64,000 nucleotides of DNA from Gammaproteobacteria bacterium (GTDB lineage: Bacteria > Pseudomonadota > Gammaproteobacteria > JAGOUN01): NCBI GenBank assembly GCA_021208965.1, contig JAJOJD010000051.1:1-64000 (forward strand). The letters run 5' to 3'. Below are positions 18,164 through 27,478 of the stretch, piece by piece. The notes beneath the pieces are model-generated. The model made no database searches and had not been told where the DNA came from. It saw only the letters and a list, made by a program, of their open reading frames with translations. How positions within the stretch are numbered: the first letter of the stretch is position 1; each line of letters opens with the position of its first letter. Both the position numbers and the translations under genes were made by a program.

Positions 18164-18682
18164 TTATTTTTTATCAAAGCCTTTTTGTACATCAGGAGTG
18201 ACATCTTTTGAGGGAACAGCATACAACACAAACTGGCTATCTAAAATAACGTCGCATTTTTTTGTTTTTGCGACCGATTGAACGACGGTATTCAGTTCTT
18301 TAAACACGGCATCCATAATTGTTTTTTGTTCCGTTGATAGCTTTTGTTGAAATTCCGTTGCATCATGAATCACTTGCTGCCGTTGGTCTGCAATTGATTT
18401 TTCAGCTTTTTCTTTATCAGCGGCGGTCATCACGACTTCATTTTTCTTTAAGTCTTTGACGGCTTTTTCTAGGGCGTCTTGTTTTGTTTGTATCGTCTTT
18501 TGATCCGCTTCAAATTTTGCTTTTAATTTTTCAACTTCTTTTTTAACGTGAGGCGCGTCATGTAATACTTTCGCCACTTGAACGACACAAACATTCGTAT
18601 CGTCATCATGTTCCGCAAAAGCTTGCGGAGATGTTAAACCCAAAGACGCTGAAATAACGGTTAAGAATAGTATTTTTTTCAT
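18164..18682 (-). CDS. skp: Periplasmic chaperone Skp/OmpH
   Basis: This is the periplasmic holdase that carries unfolded outer-membrane proteins to BamA. The product is 172 residues. A cleavable signal peptide (KKILFLTVISASLGLTSPQAFA) ends near residue 23. A long Lys/Glu/Gln-rich helical region over about 45-135 (VEKLKAKFEADQKTIQTKQD, KDLKKNEVVMTAADKEKAEK) corresponds to the tentacle coiled coils. A hydrophobic C-terminal strand (CDVILDSQFVLYAVPSKDVT) is typical. It lies between bamA and lpxD, as in relatives. Confidence 0.9.
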   Translation of the reverse strand: MKKILFLTVISASLGLTSPQAFAEHDDDTNVCVVQVAKVLHDAPHVKKEVEKLKAKFEADQKTIQTKQDALEKAVKDLKKNEVVMTAADKEKAEKSIADQRQQVIHDATEFQQKLSTEQKTIMDAVFKELNTVVQSVAKTKKCDVILDSQFVLYAVPSKDVTPDVQKGFDKK

Positions 18683-18708
18683 CGAGAGACTCCTATGGTT
18701 TGTCGTAC

Positions 18709-21027
18709 TTAAAAACTGGCGCCAATATTGAAATTGAAAAATTGAGTTTGATCGCTATCATCTGGATTCAAGGCTTTTGCCAAACTAAACTCTAAAATTC
18801 CAACGGGAGACAGCCACTGAACATCTAATCCAACGCTGTAGCGTAAATCGCCGAACGAGAAGCCGCTGTCAGTCGTCACCCCTTCTAAATCATAAACTTG
18901 ACCCGCATCAAAAAACAAGGAGGTGCGTAAGTTATCCGGGCTAATAAAGTTGGGAAAAATTAAAGAAACAGCGCCGTCGAGTAAAAAATTACCGCCATAC
19001 GGATCGCCATTAGAATCTTCAGGGCCTAAGGTATTCGCGGTGTAACCTTGAACGGTGGTCATTCCGCCTGCATAAAAATTACTATAAAAAGGAAGTCCAT
19101 TGCTCGTGATGATACCATCACCATAGCCGGTTTCACTACGGGTATACCAAATAAACTTTTTTCCCAATGGAACATACCATTTATTTTGATATTTTGTTGT
19201 ATAATAGCCAATCGAAGCATTATCAGCAGGCAGATACACATCGGTTCCTATGGATTGATAAAAGCCATCACTTGGAAACACGGCACGATTGAGGCCATTG
19301 TGTGTCCATCCTGCACTTAATTGAATTTCATTAAATGTTTCACCATATTCATCAACAAAATCGGTGATTTGGGTTGAAGCAGAGTCGTAAACATCGAGCT
19401 TGGTTCCCATATAACCATAACCAAGATTGATAGAATCCGTCGCGCCAACAGAAGCACTCATGGGAATATTATAATAAACACGTGAACCGTATTGGTTAAA
19501 GGCATAATCAGAGGACAGATTCGCAGCGCTGGGGTCATAGCGGGTGTAATAAGCGGCAATTCCTCGACTAATCCCTGAGGTTGTATAGTAGGGATCAAAG
19601 TAGTCCGCGCTCAGCGTTTGCTGATAACTACTATAAACGGTTTGAATTTTTGCACTTTTACCCGTTCCAAATAGATTTTTTTGTGTTATTGCCGCGTTTA
19701 AAATCATTCCATCGACTTGGGAATAACCAATCCCCGCGGATAAACTAGCGGAAGGAATTTCATCCATTTTAACATTCACATCAACCTGATCCGTCGTATT
19801 GGGAACATTTTCTGTTTTGATATCAATATTGCGCAAATACGATAATTGATTTAACTGTCGTTTTGATTGTGAAAGATTATCGGTATTGATCACACCGCCT
19901 TCCACTTGGGCCATATAACTACGTAAGGCTTGATCATCGACTTTATTATTTCCAATGAAATGAATATGACGAACGTACATCATATTCCCTTGCGTTATCG
20001 TTAAGCGAATAAATACCGTATTTTTTTTGTCATCAACATCGGGCGTAAATTCAACGTTGGCTTCTGAATATCCTTTTTTGCCAAAGAGACGTTTAATCGT
20101 TTCTTGCGTTTCGGTGACTGTTTTTAATGAAAACGCACTCCCTGTTGGCAAATCGATATGCTTTTTCATGGTATCTTCGGAAACGGCTTTATGCGTATCA
20201 CCATATAATCCATAACCACTGACGGTATACGGATGGCCTTCTGTCAGGTGTATCGTGAGATAAACATTCGCTTTATCCGCAGAAACTTGGACCGTTGCAG
20301 AATCAATCTTGACTTTTAGATAGCCATTATCCATGTAGTATGCAGCAATTTTTTGTAGACTGCCCTGTAGTTTTTCACGGGAGTAACGATCCGTGTCGGT
20401 TGCCCATGTCCATAATCCTGGGGGAGATAAATCCATTTGGTCAAGCAGAATATCGTCAGAAAAATGATCGTTTCCGATAAAATGAATGTTACGCACAATG
20501 GCGAGTGCGCCTTCCGTTATTTTAATGGTTAAGGTGGTTCGATGACCAGATTCGTCTTTCTTTTCAATATCAACCTTAGCGCCATAATAGCCCATGCTGT
20601 AATATTGTTCTTGTAATCCGACCTTGATTTGATTGATTTGGGATTGGTTATACGTCAAGCCTTCAGAGATGTTCATTTTTTCCAAGGCTTTGTTCAAATC
20701 TTCTGTTTTAATGGCACTATTACCGCTAATGACAATATTGCCAATGATGGGGCGCTCATTGACGCTAATCACTAAATCATGCTCGCCGCGTTGGTAGACA
20801 CTGACGTCTGTAAAGAATCCTGTTTTGTAGAGGGCATCAATAATCTGTTGCGTTTTTTTTGGCGTAATATCATCGCCAATTTTCACGGGTAAATAGCTGT
20901 AGACAGTCCCTTTGGTTAATCCGTGTAAGCCTTCTATACTGATTTCACGGACAACAAAAGCGTCTGAGGCACTTGCGAATGCTAAACAAGTCAACAAGCA
21001 TATGGATAAAAGTCGTTGAAGCTTCAT
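18709..21027 (-). CDS. bamA: Outer-membrane protein assembly factor BamA
   Basis: Core of the BAM complex that inserts beta-barrels into the outer membrane. The product is 772 residues. A signal peptide of about 23 residues is followed by five POTRA domains (about 24-420; the first begins FVVREISIEGLHGLTKGTVY). The Omp85 barrel includes GMTTVQGYTANTLGPEDSNG, the VRGF/GYxxxxxGP-like L6 lock with Gln-Gly-Tyr where VRGF is common. It ends with a terminal Phe (FNIGASF), the barrel-assembly signal. It follows cdsA by 11 bases. In most relatives dxr and rseP stand between cdsA and bamA; both are missing here. Confidence 0.96.
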   Translation of the reverse strand: MKLQRLLSICLLTCLAFASASDAFVVREISIEGLHGLTKGTVYSYLPVKIGDDITPKKTQQIIDALYKTGFFTDVSVYQRGEHDLVISVNERPIIGNIVISGNSAIKTEDLNKALEKMNISEGLTYNQSQINQIKVGLQEQYYSMGYYGAKVDIEKKDESGHRTTLTIKITEGALAIVRNIHFIGNDHFSDDILLDQMDLSPPGLWTWATDTDRYSREKLQGSLQKIAAYYMDNGYLKVKIDSATVQVSADKANVYLTIHLTEGHPYTVSGYGLYGDTHKAVSEDTMKKHIDLPTGSAFSLKTVTETQETIKRLFGKKGYSEANVEFTPDVDDKKNTVFIRLTITQGNMMYVRHIHFIGNNKVDDQALRSYMAQVEGGVINTDNLSQSKRQLNQLSYLRNIDIKTENVPNTTDQVDVNVKMDEIPSASLSAGIGYSQVDGMILNAAITQKNLFGTGKSAKIQTVYSSYQQTLSADYFDPYYTTSGISRGIAAYYTRYDPSAANLSSDYAFNQYGSRVYYNIPMSASVGATDSINLGYGYMGTKLDVYDSASTQITDFVDEYGETFNEIQLSAGWTHNGLNRAVFPSDGFYQSIGTDVYLPADNASIGYYTTKYQNKWYVPLGKKFIWYTRSETGYGDGIITSNGLPFYSNFYAGGMTTVQGYTANTLGPEDSNGDPYGGNFLLDGAVSLIFPNFISPDNLRTSLFFDAGQVYDLEGVTTDSGFSFGDLRYSVGLDVQWLSPVGILEFSLAKALNPDDSDQTQFFNFNIGASF

Positions 21028-21038
21028 GCCTTTGTCCC

Positions 21039-21852
21039 TTATTGTAAACTTAATGTCATTAAAATTAGCCCTAGCGCAAAAATCGATACGGCGGCATTGA
21101 GGCCATCGATTCTGTCTAATAAGCCACCGTGGCCAGGCAGTATTTTTCCGGTATCTTTTAGCTGTTGTTGTCGTTTTAATAAACTAATAAATAAATCGCC
21201 GATGACCGAAAAGAGCACCGCCACGATGGAAATGCCAACAAAAAGACATAGAGAATAAAATGACATTTGAAAATAAACGCATAGCGGCAACGGCAACCAG
21301 AGCACTAGCGAGTAGTCCACCAAAAAATCCTTCCCACGTTTTGTTTGGGCTCAAGACTTCAAGCAATTTTCGTCGCCCCACTGCTCGCCCAACAAAATAG
21401 GCAAAACTATCGGCAGCAGCAATTAATAAGACAAAATAAAAAATAATGGCAGCGCCATTATCAAAATTTCTCAATACATTAAAGCCGATATAGGCAGAGC
21501 CTAAGGCTGGAATACCCATTAACACCCCTACCCATGACTGTTTTGCCCATAATGCACGTCCTTTGGCATATAGTAAAATCACAATAAACGCAAAACACCA
21601 CCAAAGACTGCATAAAATCAATAAAATTCCAACCGGCAACCAAAACATTCCAAAAGCAAGAATAAGATATAAGGCGATTAAAAATAACTTGCGCGACACA
21701 GCGGTTAAACCGATTAGCCCACCCCATTCCCATGCACTTAATGCAAGTAAAGCTGAGACAACCCAGAAAAACACGGTCGCGGAGGTAAAGAAAAATAAAC
21801 CAAAAAACGCGGCGAGTAACGCGATACCTGTTATAAGACGCTTTATCAACAT
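21039..21852 (-). CDS. cdsA: Phosphatidate cytidylyltransferase, interrupted by a +1 frameshift
   Basis: It makes CDP-diacylglycerol from phosphatidate and CTP, the entry to phospholipid synthesis. The inner-membrane protein has repeated hydrophobic helices, then [34 protein letters not shown]. After a break near 21240-21260 it continues with [34 protein letters not shown] in another frame. Removing one base from a short T run of the coding strand (plus 21240-21244) restores the CdsA signature (SxxKRxxxxKDxGxxxPGHGGxxDRxD). I place the start at ATG 21850-21852, whose product begins [15 protein letters not shown]. Corrected length is about 270 residues. Confidence 0.9.
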
Positions 21853-21935
21853 AGGGCACGTGCCTAAATTAAAATAGACTGAATAGTAGACTACTTCGCG
21901 CATGATTCCAAGTAGTCTTGACGACTCACTTTACA

Positions 21936-23932
21936 TTAATATAAAGCAATAGGGTCAACATCTAGACTCCATCGGGCAGATAAACGTTCTCCTTGTTGCT
22001 GAGAAATATCCGCTAAAGTTTGTCTCAACAGGGCGTGTAGTAAGCGTCGGTTTGGTGATCGAATGAGTAATTGCATGTGATAAAATCCTGCTTTACGTTG
22101 CATGGGCGCTGCAATCGGATCATAAATAGTGGCGATTTTTTTCTCATTATTTTATTCAACCATGCTTGAATTTTTTCTAAGCAGTCAATCGCTTTTTGCA
22201 TTTGCTTTGCTTCAGAACGAAATAAGGCCATGAATGTAAAAGGAGGCAAATCAAACTGTTGTCTTTCCTTCAGCAGTTCGTTTAAAAAAACGCCATATGG
22301 ATGTTGAATGAGTCCGAGCAATTGAGGATGCTCTGGTTGAATCGTTTGCAACAGGGCGGTTCCTTGTTTTGCTTCTCGTCCCGCGCGACCAGAGACTTGA
22401 AGAATCAGTTGTGCTGTTCGTTCTAACGCATAAAAATCATGACTCATCAATCCATGATCCAGTCCCAACATGACCACCAAGGTGACATTTGGAAAATGAT
22501 GTCCTTTTGCTAACATTTGAGTGCCAATCAGCAAGGCAGCGTCTTGATGCTGGATATCGTTTAAATGTTCTTCTAATTGATGTTTATTTTTTATGTTGTC
22601 TCGATCAATGCGATAGAGATTAACGTTGGGAAAAAGTTGAGAGAGGGTTTCTTCAATCCGTTGGGTTCCTTCGCCCAAGGCAATCAACGATTTGCTCTGG
22701 CATTTTGGGCAAATAGTGGGCATAGCTATTTGATGGCCGCAGTGATGACAAACAAGTTGACGTTTTTTTTTGTGTAATACCATATAGCTGTCGCAACGGG
22801 GACAATCCGCTTGCCAGTAACAACTTTGACAGAACCAAGCAGGCGCATACCCTCGTCGATTAATGAACACTAATACTTGTTCTTTTTTCTCAAGATGATG
22901 CTTGATGTATTGAATCGTTTCTTTTGCTAAGCCATTTTCCATTTTATGGGTAGGCATATTAATTAGTTTAAATAATGGAGGATGCGCATTTCCCGCACGT
23001 TCGGTTAATTCAATTAAGCAATATTTTTTAATGAGCGCATTATGATAGCTTTCCGCGGAAGGGGTTGCAGATCCTAATATAATAGGGATATTGAGCTCAA
23101 AAGCGCGTTTAATCGCAACATCTCGAGCAGAATATCGAAACCCTTCTTGTTGTTTGAAAGAAACGTCATGCTCTTCATCGATAATAATCAGGCCTAAATT
23201 TTTAAACGGCGTAAAAATAGCAGAACGTGTCCCAACAATAATATTGGCTTCCCCGTTTCCTGAATAAAGCCATGCGATCAAGCGTTGTTTATCGGTTAGT
23301 CCGGAATGCAATAAAAACAATGGTCCAGGTAATCGCTCTTCAATACGTTGATGTGTTTGCGGTGATAAGCCAATTTCTGGGATAAGAAACAAAATCTGTT
23401 TTTTTTGTTTCAGCACTTCTTCCATAATGTCGAAATAAACCGCTGTTTTTCCACTCCCAGTAACGCCGTGCAACAAAAAAGTATGGAAGCGACCTAATCC
23501 ATTCAATATGGTTTTTGAAGCATTTTCTTGCGCTTTATTTAAAGTATATTTTTTTTTTAACACTTTCTGCGTTGAAGATGGATGAATAGAAATATTTAAA
23601 GATTTTCCTTGTCGTAAGCGTGTAGGATACATCCCTAATAAAACTTCTCCAATCGGGTAATGATAATACTGGCTTGCCCATATTCCTAATTCGATTAATT
23701 CTGTTGAAAGGGTTGGTTTTTCATCAAGACAGTCCAGAATAGATTTTATATCCGTTTCGCTCACGAGAGAGAACGTTTTTATTTTGACAACTATTCCAAC
23801 CAGCGTACGTTGACCAAAACTAACTTTTACCCGTTTGCCAATGTGGATGCTCATATTTTCAGGGATACGATAATCAAATAGCTGTCGCAACGGACGTGGA
23901 ATAGCAACTTCAGCATAGAAAACAGTTGTCAT
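21936..23932 (-). CDS. priA: Primosomal replication-restart helicase PriA, -1 frameshift near the C-terminus
   Basis: It reloads the replisome at collapsed forks. The N-terminal DNA-binding domain begins VFYAEVAIPRPLRQLFDYRI. Walker A is LLHGVTGSGKTAVYF and the DEEH box is IIIDEEHDVSFKQQEGFRY. Zinc-binding Cys pairs follow: CQSCYWQADCPRCDSYMVLH and CHHCGHQIAMPTICPKC. The helicase C-lobe includes LIGTQMLAKGHHFPNVTLV and QVSGRAGREAKQG. A run of seven T (plus 22136-22142) shifts the frame. With one base added the protein continues IATIYDPIAAPMQRKAGFYH to SLDVDPIALY and a TAA at 21936-21938, the normal PriA end. Without it the product has a wrong tail and stops at 22025. Confidence 0.93.
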
Positions 23933-24010
23933 CGATTAAACATTACATTTTTTATCTTGAAATAAGGGAAATATAATCTATATTTTTGAAAAAAGAAAAA
24001 TATTCTCGTG

Positions 24011-24556
24011 ATGAATAGATTAGCCAATACAAGTCTTCAAACAAGGCGACTCATTTTAATTCCTCCTCAAGTTTCTGATTTTAGCGAATCAGCGGTTATG
24101 TGGGCTGATCCTATTGTTACTCGCTATACGACAAGAAGTATTCTCAGCAAAGAAGAGGCATGGTTCAGGTTATTGCGAAACATTGGACATTGGTATGCCA
24201 TGGAATATGGCATTTGGGTTATTCGAGATAAAATAACCCATGCTTTTATTGGCGAGGGTGGAATATCAGATTACCAGTGCGACATTACGATTGAAGACGA
24301 TTGCTGCTTGCCAGAGATCAGTTTGGCCTTAATGCCACATGCTCATCGCAGAGGATTTTCTGTCGAAATAATTGACGCTATTCTTCAATGGAGTGATCGC
24401 TACGTTCCATCAGATAAAATCAGTTCTTTAATTTATCCTGACAATTCTTCGGCTATTCGTCTTGCACAGCATTTTGGTTTTTCTGGAGAAAATCGGTTTA
24501 TCTATAAAAATGAACCTATTTTGAGGTTTACACGATTATCCCAAAAACCATCATAA
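24011..24556 (+). CDS. GNAT-family N-acetyltransferase (RimJ/RimL-like)
   Basis: This protein of about 181 residues has the RimJ-type opening TSLQTRRLILIPPQVSDF. The acetyl-CoA-binding region is ISLALMPHAHRRGFSVEIID (the usual R/Q-x-x-G-x-G/A loop reads RRGFSVE). ISSLIYPDNSSAIRLAQHFG is the C-terminal Asn-Ser acceptor-end motif. Substrate is unknown. A GTG at 24008 immediately precedes the ATG at 24011. It is divergent from priA across about 78 bases. AT-rich intergenic DNA flanks it. Confidence 0.85.
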   Translation: MNRLANTSLQTRRLILIPPQVSDFSESAVMWADPIVTRYTTRSILSKEEAWFRLLRNIGHWYAMEYGIWVIRDKITHAFIGEGGISDYQCDITIEDDCCLPEISLALMPHAHRRGFSVEIIDAILQWSDRYVPSDKISSLIYPDNSSAIRLAQHFGFSGENRFIYKNEPILRFTRLSQKPS

Positions 24557-24646
24557 CCTTCGATAGTTTTAATAAAAAATGCGCTGTATCACTTATGAGT
24601 TTTATGGGACAATACGAAAAGTCCATATAAGTTGTTAGGTAAAATT

Positions 24647-24914
24647 ATGCGGTGGATATTTTTTATTGTTCTGTTTGTTGCGGCGATTTTTTTTTGGTGT
24701 TCAAATCATTCAGGATCCAGGTTACGCTTTATTCGTTTATCATAACTGGTCAATTCAAATGCCTTTATGGATAGCCATTTTATTGTTTTTTTTATTGTTT
24801 TTGTTGTTCTATTTCTTCATAAAACTATTTTTCAATTTTATTTTAATCGGGTACTCGTTAAAAATTTGGCGCTTAAAACAGAAATTGCGTCAAAAAAACG
24901 CTGAAAAGATATAA
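24647..24914 (+). pseudogene. HemY-like N-terminal fragment with a +1 frameshift
   Basis: From ATG 24647 the frame reads RWIFFIVLFVAAIF, then is thrown off at nine T (24687-24695). Removing one T joins it to GVQIIQDPGYALFVYHNWSI and QMPLWIAILLFFLLFLLFYF. Two membrane segments flanking an about 20-residue periplasmic loop with GY and a Lys/Arg-rich end match the N-terminal domain of HemY proteins. HemY is normally about 390 residues with TPR-like repeats. This frame stops after about 88 residues (KQKLRQKNAEKI), so the whole soluble part is missing. No hemC/hemD/hemX genes are adjacent. Confidence 0.6.
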
Positions 24915-25002
24915 ATAATAGTTTTTTTATAAAAATATACTTGTTTATTTTATAAAACATTGCATACAATGATATTTCCAACTACATGGAGATATTTATT
25001 TT

Positions 25003-25349
25003 ATGAACGCAAGAATAGAAAAACTAAAAATTGCTGTTGCTAAAGCAAAAGCAGTCATCACGGAACTGAAGGTCCAAATTCGTGAGCTTAAAGCAAAGCA
25101 TAAAGCAGACCTTAAAGCAGCGAAAGCGGGTGCAAAGTTAACGAAAGCGATTAAACCTGTTGCTAAAAAAGCGGCAGTAAAAAAAGCTAAACCAGTTGCA
25201 AAAAAATTGGTTAAAAAAGTCAAGCCTGTCGTTAAAAAAGCCGCTAGTAAAAAAAGTTAAACTAGCCGTAAAAAAAAACGGTTAAAAAATCTGCTCCTCG
25301 TGTCAAAAAAGCTAAAAAAGCTGACGTGACATCTTCTTCAGTCATGTAA
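25003..25349 (+). CDS. Histone H1-like Lys/Ala-rich DNA-binding protein, with two +1 shifts in A runs
   Basis: The N-terminal about 35 residues form an amphipathic helix (KIAVAKAKAVITELKVQIRE). After this come Lys/Ala/Val/Pro repeats such as KPVAKKAAVKKAKPVAKKLV, the composition of bacterial H1-like proteins (Coxiella Hq1, Chlamydia Hc1/Hc2, Bordetella BpH1). Frame is lost at A7 (25249-25255) and again at A9 (25270-25278). Removing one A from each continues KKVKLAVKKTVKKSAPRVKK, KAKKADVTSSSVM to a TAA at 25347-25349, giving about 114 residues. The uncorrected product ends at 25260 (85 residues) and would still be strongly basic. A GGAGA site precedes the ATG. Role in nucleoid condensation is inference from family. 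Confidence 0.75.
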
Positions 25350-25353
25350 CTGT

Positions 25354-25392
25354 GATCAACATCGGGGCCGATCTTTCTTGTCCCGATGATGT
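25354..25392. terminator. Possible bidirectional hairpin between the H1-like gene and mvaD
   Basis: CATCGGG (about 25359-25365) and CCCGATG (about 25381-25387) form an inverted repeat between two convergent genes. No strong T tract follows on either side, so termination is only suggested by location. Confidence 0.35.
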
Positions 25393-25406
25393 TTACTCTT
25401 TGTTCT

Positions 25407-26411
25407 TTACCTGCTCAAAAAAATAATTTCTGCGCTTGGAAACTCTTCTTTTACTACTGATAAACTTTCTTTTTGAAATAATAATTTGATATTTGGCCCT
25501 GCGTCTTGTGTGAAATAAATAGGACATTTTGTTTTTCGTAACGCCCAAATTTTTTCACGATAATGGAGTGTTGATGCGTTGCAATAATTAATAGATGGTT
25601 CGCTCGTGAGCATAGTGTTATGCATTGCTAATGCATTTTTTTCGGCGATTTCACCGAAACGAATGAAATCATGTTGAGACATTGCTCTTTTGATGTCTGT
25701 TAAGTCTTGTTCTACGTGTTTCGACCATTGTGAATATAGTGGAGATGTTTTAACGGTGGTTAGCATAGCGTCACGTGAACTCATTTTTTTCTTTTCTTTA
25801 GCAAAAATTAATAATCCAACGCCGATAGAATCTAAAAATGATGTTGCTGCTTCATAAGGATGTGCAAAACTATCTAAGCCATCTTCACGTTGACCTTTTT
25901 CCCATTCGACACAACCATCCCATAAGGATCGGCATGCGCTACCACTTCCTAGTCGTGCAAGAATAGAGAGTTCTGATTTTTCTAAAGTTAAGCGAAATAA
26001 CTGATTAAAAGCAAGTGTTAAGGCGGCAAATCCAGAGGCGGATGATGCGAGGCCTGCAGCGGTTGGAATATTGTTTTTTGTGTCAATATCAAAATGGTAG
26101 GACGGATGAAAACGAAAAAGATCACAAAAATAATGTAAGCGGTTAAAAAATTCTGAGTTTTTATCGACAGATTCTCCATTTAACCAATACGTGTCATGGG
26201 TCGTGTGATTGATTCGGATAGTCGTCGTGGTTCCTTTTGTGGGCAAGGCAATCGATAAGCTGTTGGTGACCGGAAGATTTAGTTGATCGTCTCGTTTACC
26301 CCAATATTTGATTAACGCTATATTGACAGGTGCAAATGTTGTTATCGCTTCATTCGTCGGCGTGTGTTGCGGTACCCCTACTATTTTTATGACGGTTTCA
26401 CGAGCATTCAT
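25407..26411 (-). CDS. mvaD: Diphosphomevalonate decarboxylase
   Basis: It converts mevalonate diphosphate to isopentenyl diphosphate. This 334-residue GHMP-kinase-fold enzyme has the N-terminal APVNIALIKYWGKRDDQLNL, PVTNSLSIAL and the phosphate loop AAGLASSASGFAALTLA. SGSACRSLWDGCVEWEKG and YFTQDAGPNIKLLF contain the residues typical of decarboxylases rather than kinases. Its start overlaps the 3' end of mevalonate kinase by 14 bases. The phosphomevalonate kinase gene needed between the two steps is not in this window. Confidence 0.95.
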   Translation of the reverse strand: MNARETVIKIVGVPQHTPTNEAITTFAPVNIALIKYWGKRDDQLNLPVTNSLSIALPTKGTTTTIRINHTTHDTYWLNGESVDKNSEFFNRLHYFCDLFRFHPSYHFDIDTKNNIPTAAGLASSASGFAALTLAFNQLFRLTLEKSELSILARLGSGSACRSLWDGCVEWEKGQREDGLDSFAHPYEAATSFLDSIGVGLLIFAKEKKKMSSRDAMLTTVKTSPLYSQWSKHVEQDLTDIKRAMSQHDFIRFGEIAEKNALAMHNTMLTSEPSINYCNASTLHYREKIWALRKTKCPIYFTQDAGPNIKLLFQKESLSVVKEEFPSAEIIFLSR

Positions 26412-27338
26412 TCATTAAGCCTTGTATTGATAATTGCGTATCGATGTTTATAAATTCGTTATTTTCCCATGAAAAATCAGACGTGACTAATGCAAGAACA
26501 CAGTCGCCTAGGCCTGAGCCTGAAATTTTACATCCGAGGACATGAGGATTTTTTTGCAGTGTTTCTAACAATCGTGATGTTTGTTGATCGCAGACACCCA
26601 GCGCATATTGTAATTTTTGGTGTTCATTCATCATCGCGCCGACTGTTGGCCATTCTTTTTTTTGTATTGCTTTCCAAGCAGATTCACTATAGTGATTTAT
26701 TTTTCGAAAATTTGATTGACATATTTTTGTTAGGTTCTTTTTTGACCTGCTGATCAACCCTGTGAATGACGTCAGATGTCGGTGTTTTATATCCGGTATA
26801 GATCAAAGCAATGTTAAAAAAAATTCTTTGACGGTTGGATAACAAGAGGATCCATTCGATATAAAACGATTCCGCCAAAAACACTTGCGGCAATGTCAGC
26901 ACCTGAACCCTGGCCTTGAACCTTTTGTATCATGTGACGTGCGTCTAAAAACAGTTGGTATTTATCTAGCGAAGAGAATAACCAATCCATGAGGCAGGCG
27001 AGCGTTCCTACGACAACAGCGGCAGATGAGCCGAGGCCAATATGTGACGAAAATTCAGAGTGAATGTTTAATTCAAAGCCGCAAGGTATTTTATCGTGGT
27101 GGAATTTTATGGCCCTTAATATAAAACGAAAAATAGGGGCGTCATGTAGCTGATGTAATGCGCCATGATATTCACCCAACGTCGAATAAATATCAACGTT
27201 ATTGTTTTTTTGTGGTGTCAGAGTAATGGTTATACGTTTATTGACGGCTCCGACAAGCGCTGTTTTCCCTCGTAGGACCGCATGTTCCCCCATGATCATC
27301 GTTGATCCAGGGACAGAGTATTGGTAGCTTTTTTTCAT
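26398..27338 (-). CDS. mvk: Mevalonate kinase, two apparent frameshifts
   Basis: It phosphorylates mevalonate. The first segment (from ATG 27338) has SYQYSVPGSTMIMGEHAVLR and the GHMP loop HIGLGSSAAVVVGTLACL, then GQGSGADIAASVFGG. The frame breaks at eight A on the plus strand (26816-26823). The next segment in frame two reads NIALIYTGYKTPTSDVIHRV, and a second break near 26700-26745 moves to frame three for INHYSESAWKAIQKKEWPTV, KISGSGLGDCVLALV (the C-terminal GHMP motif). The joined length of about 313 residues is normal. Both shifts have the sense of one extra base. It is the first gene of the mvk-mvaD pair, divergent from dnaE. Confidence 0.85.
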
Positions 27339-27423
27339 TTCTCTAACATCAGTCGTTGTTTTGTCGGGGTGATTAGATATGCTTTTTTCATATTAACAAA
27401 CCTTAGGGGCTCTTGACCACTAT

Positions 27424-27450
27424 TTGTCAATTCATAAACCATGTTAGAAT
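27424..27450 (+). promoter_or_regulatory. Possible dnaE promoter
   Basis: TTGTCA at 27424-27429 and TAGAAT at 27445-27450 are separated by 15 bases, slightly short of ideal, and the -10 ends 28 bases before the dnaE ATG. The element lies in the intergenic region shared with the divergent mvk gene. Confidence 0.35.
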
Positions 27451-27478
27451 CGGGCTAAATAGCCAACACTTTTTTATC

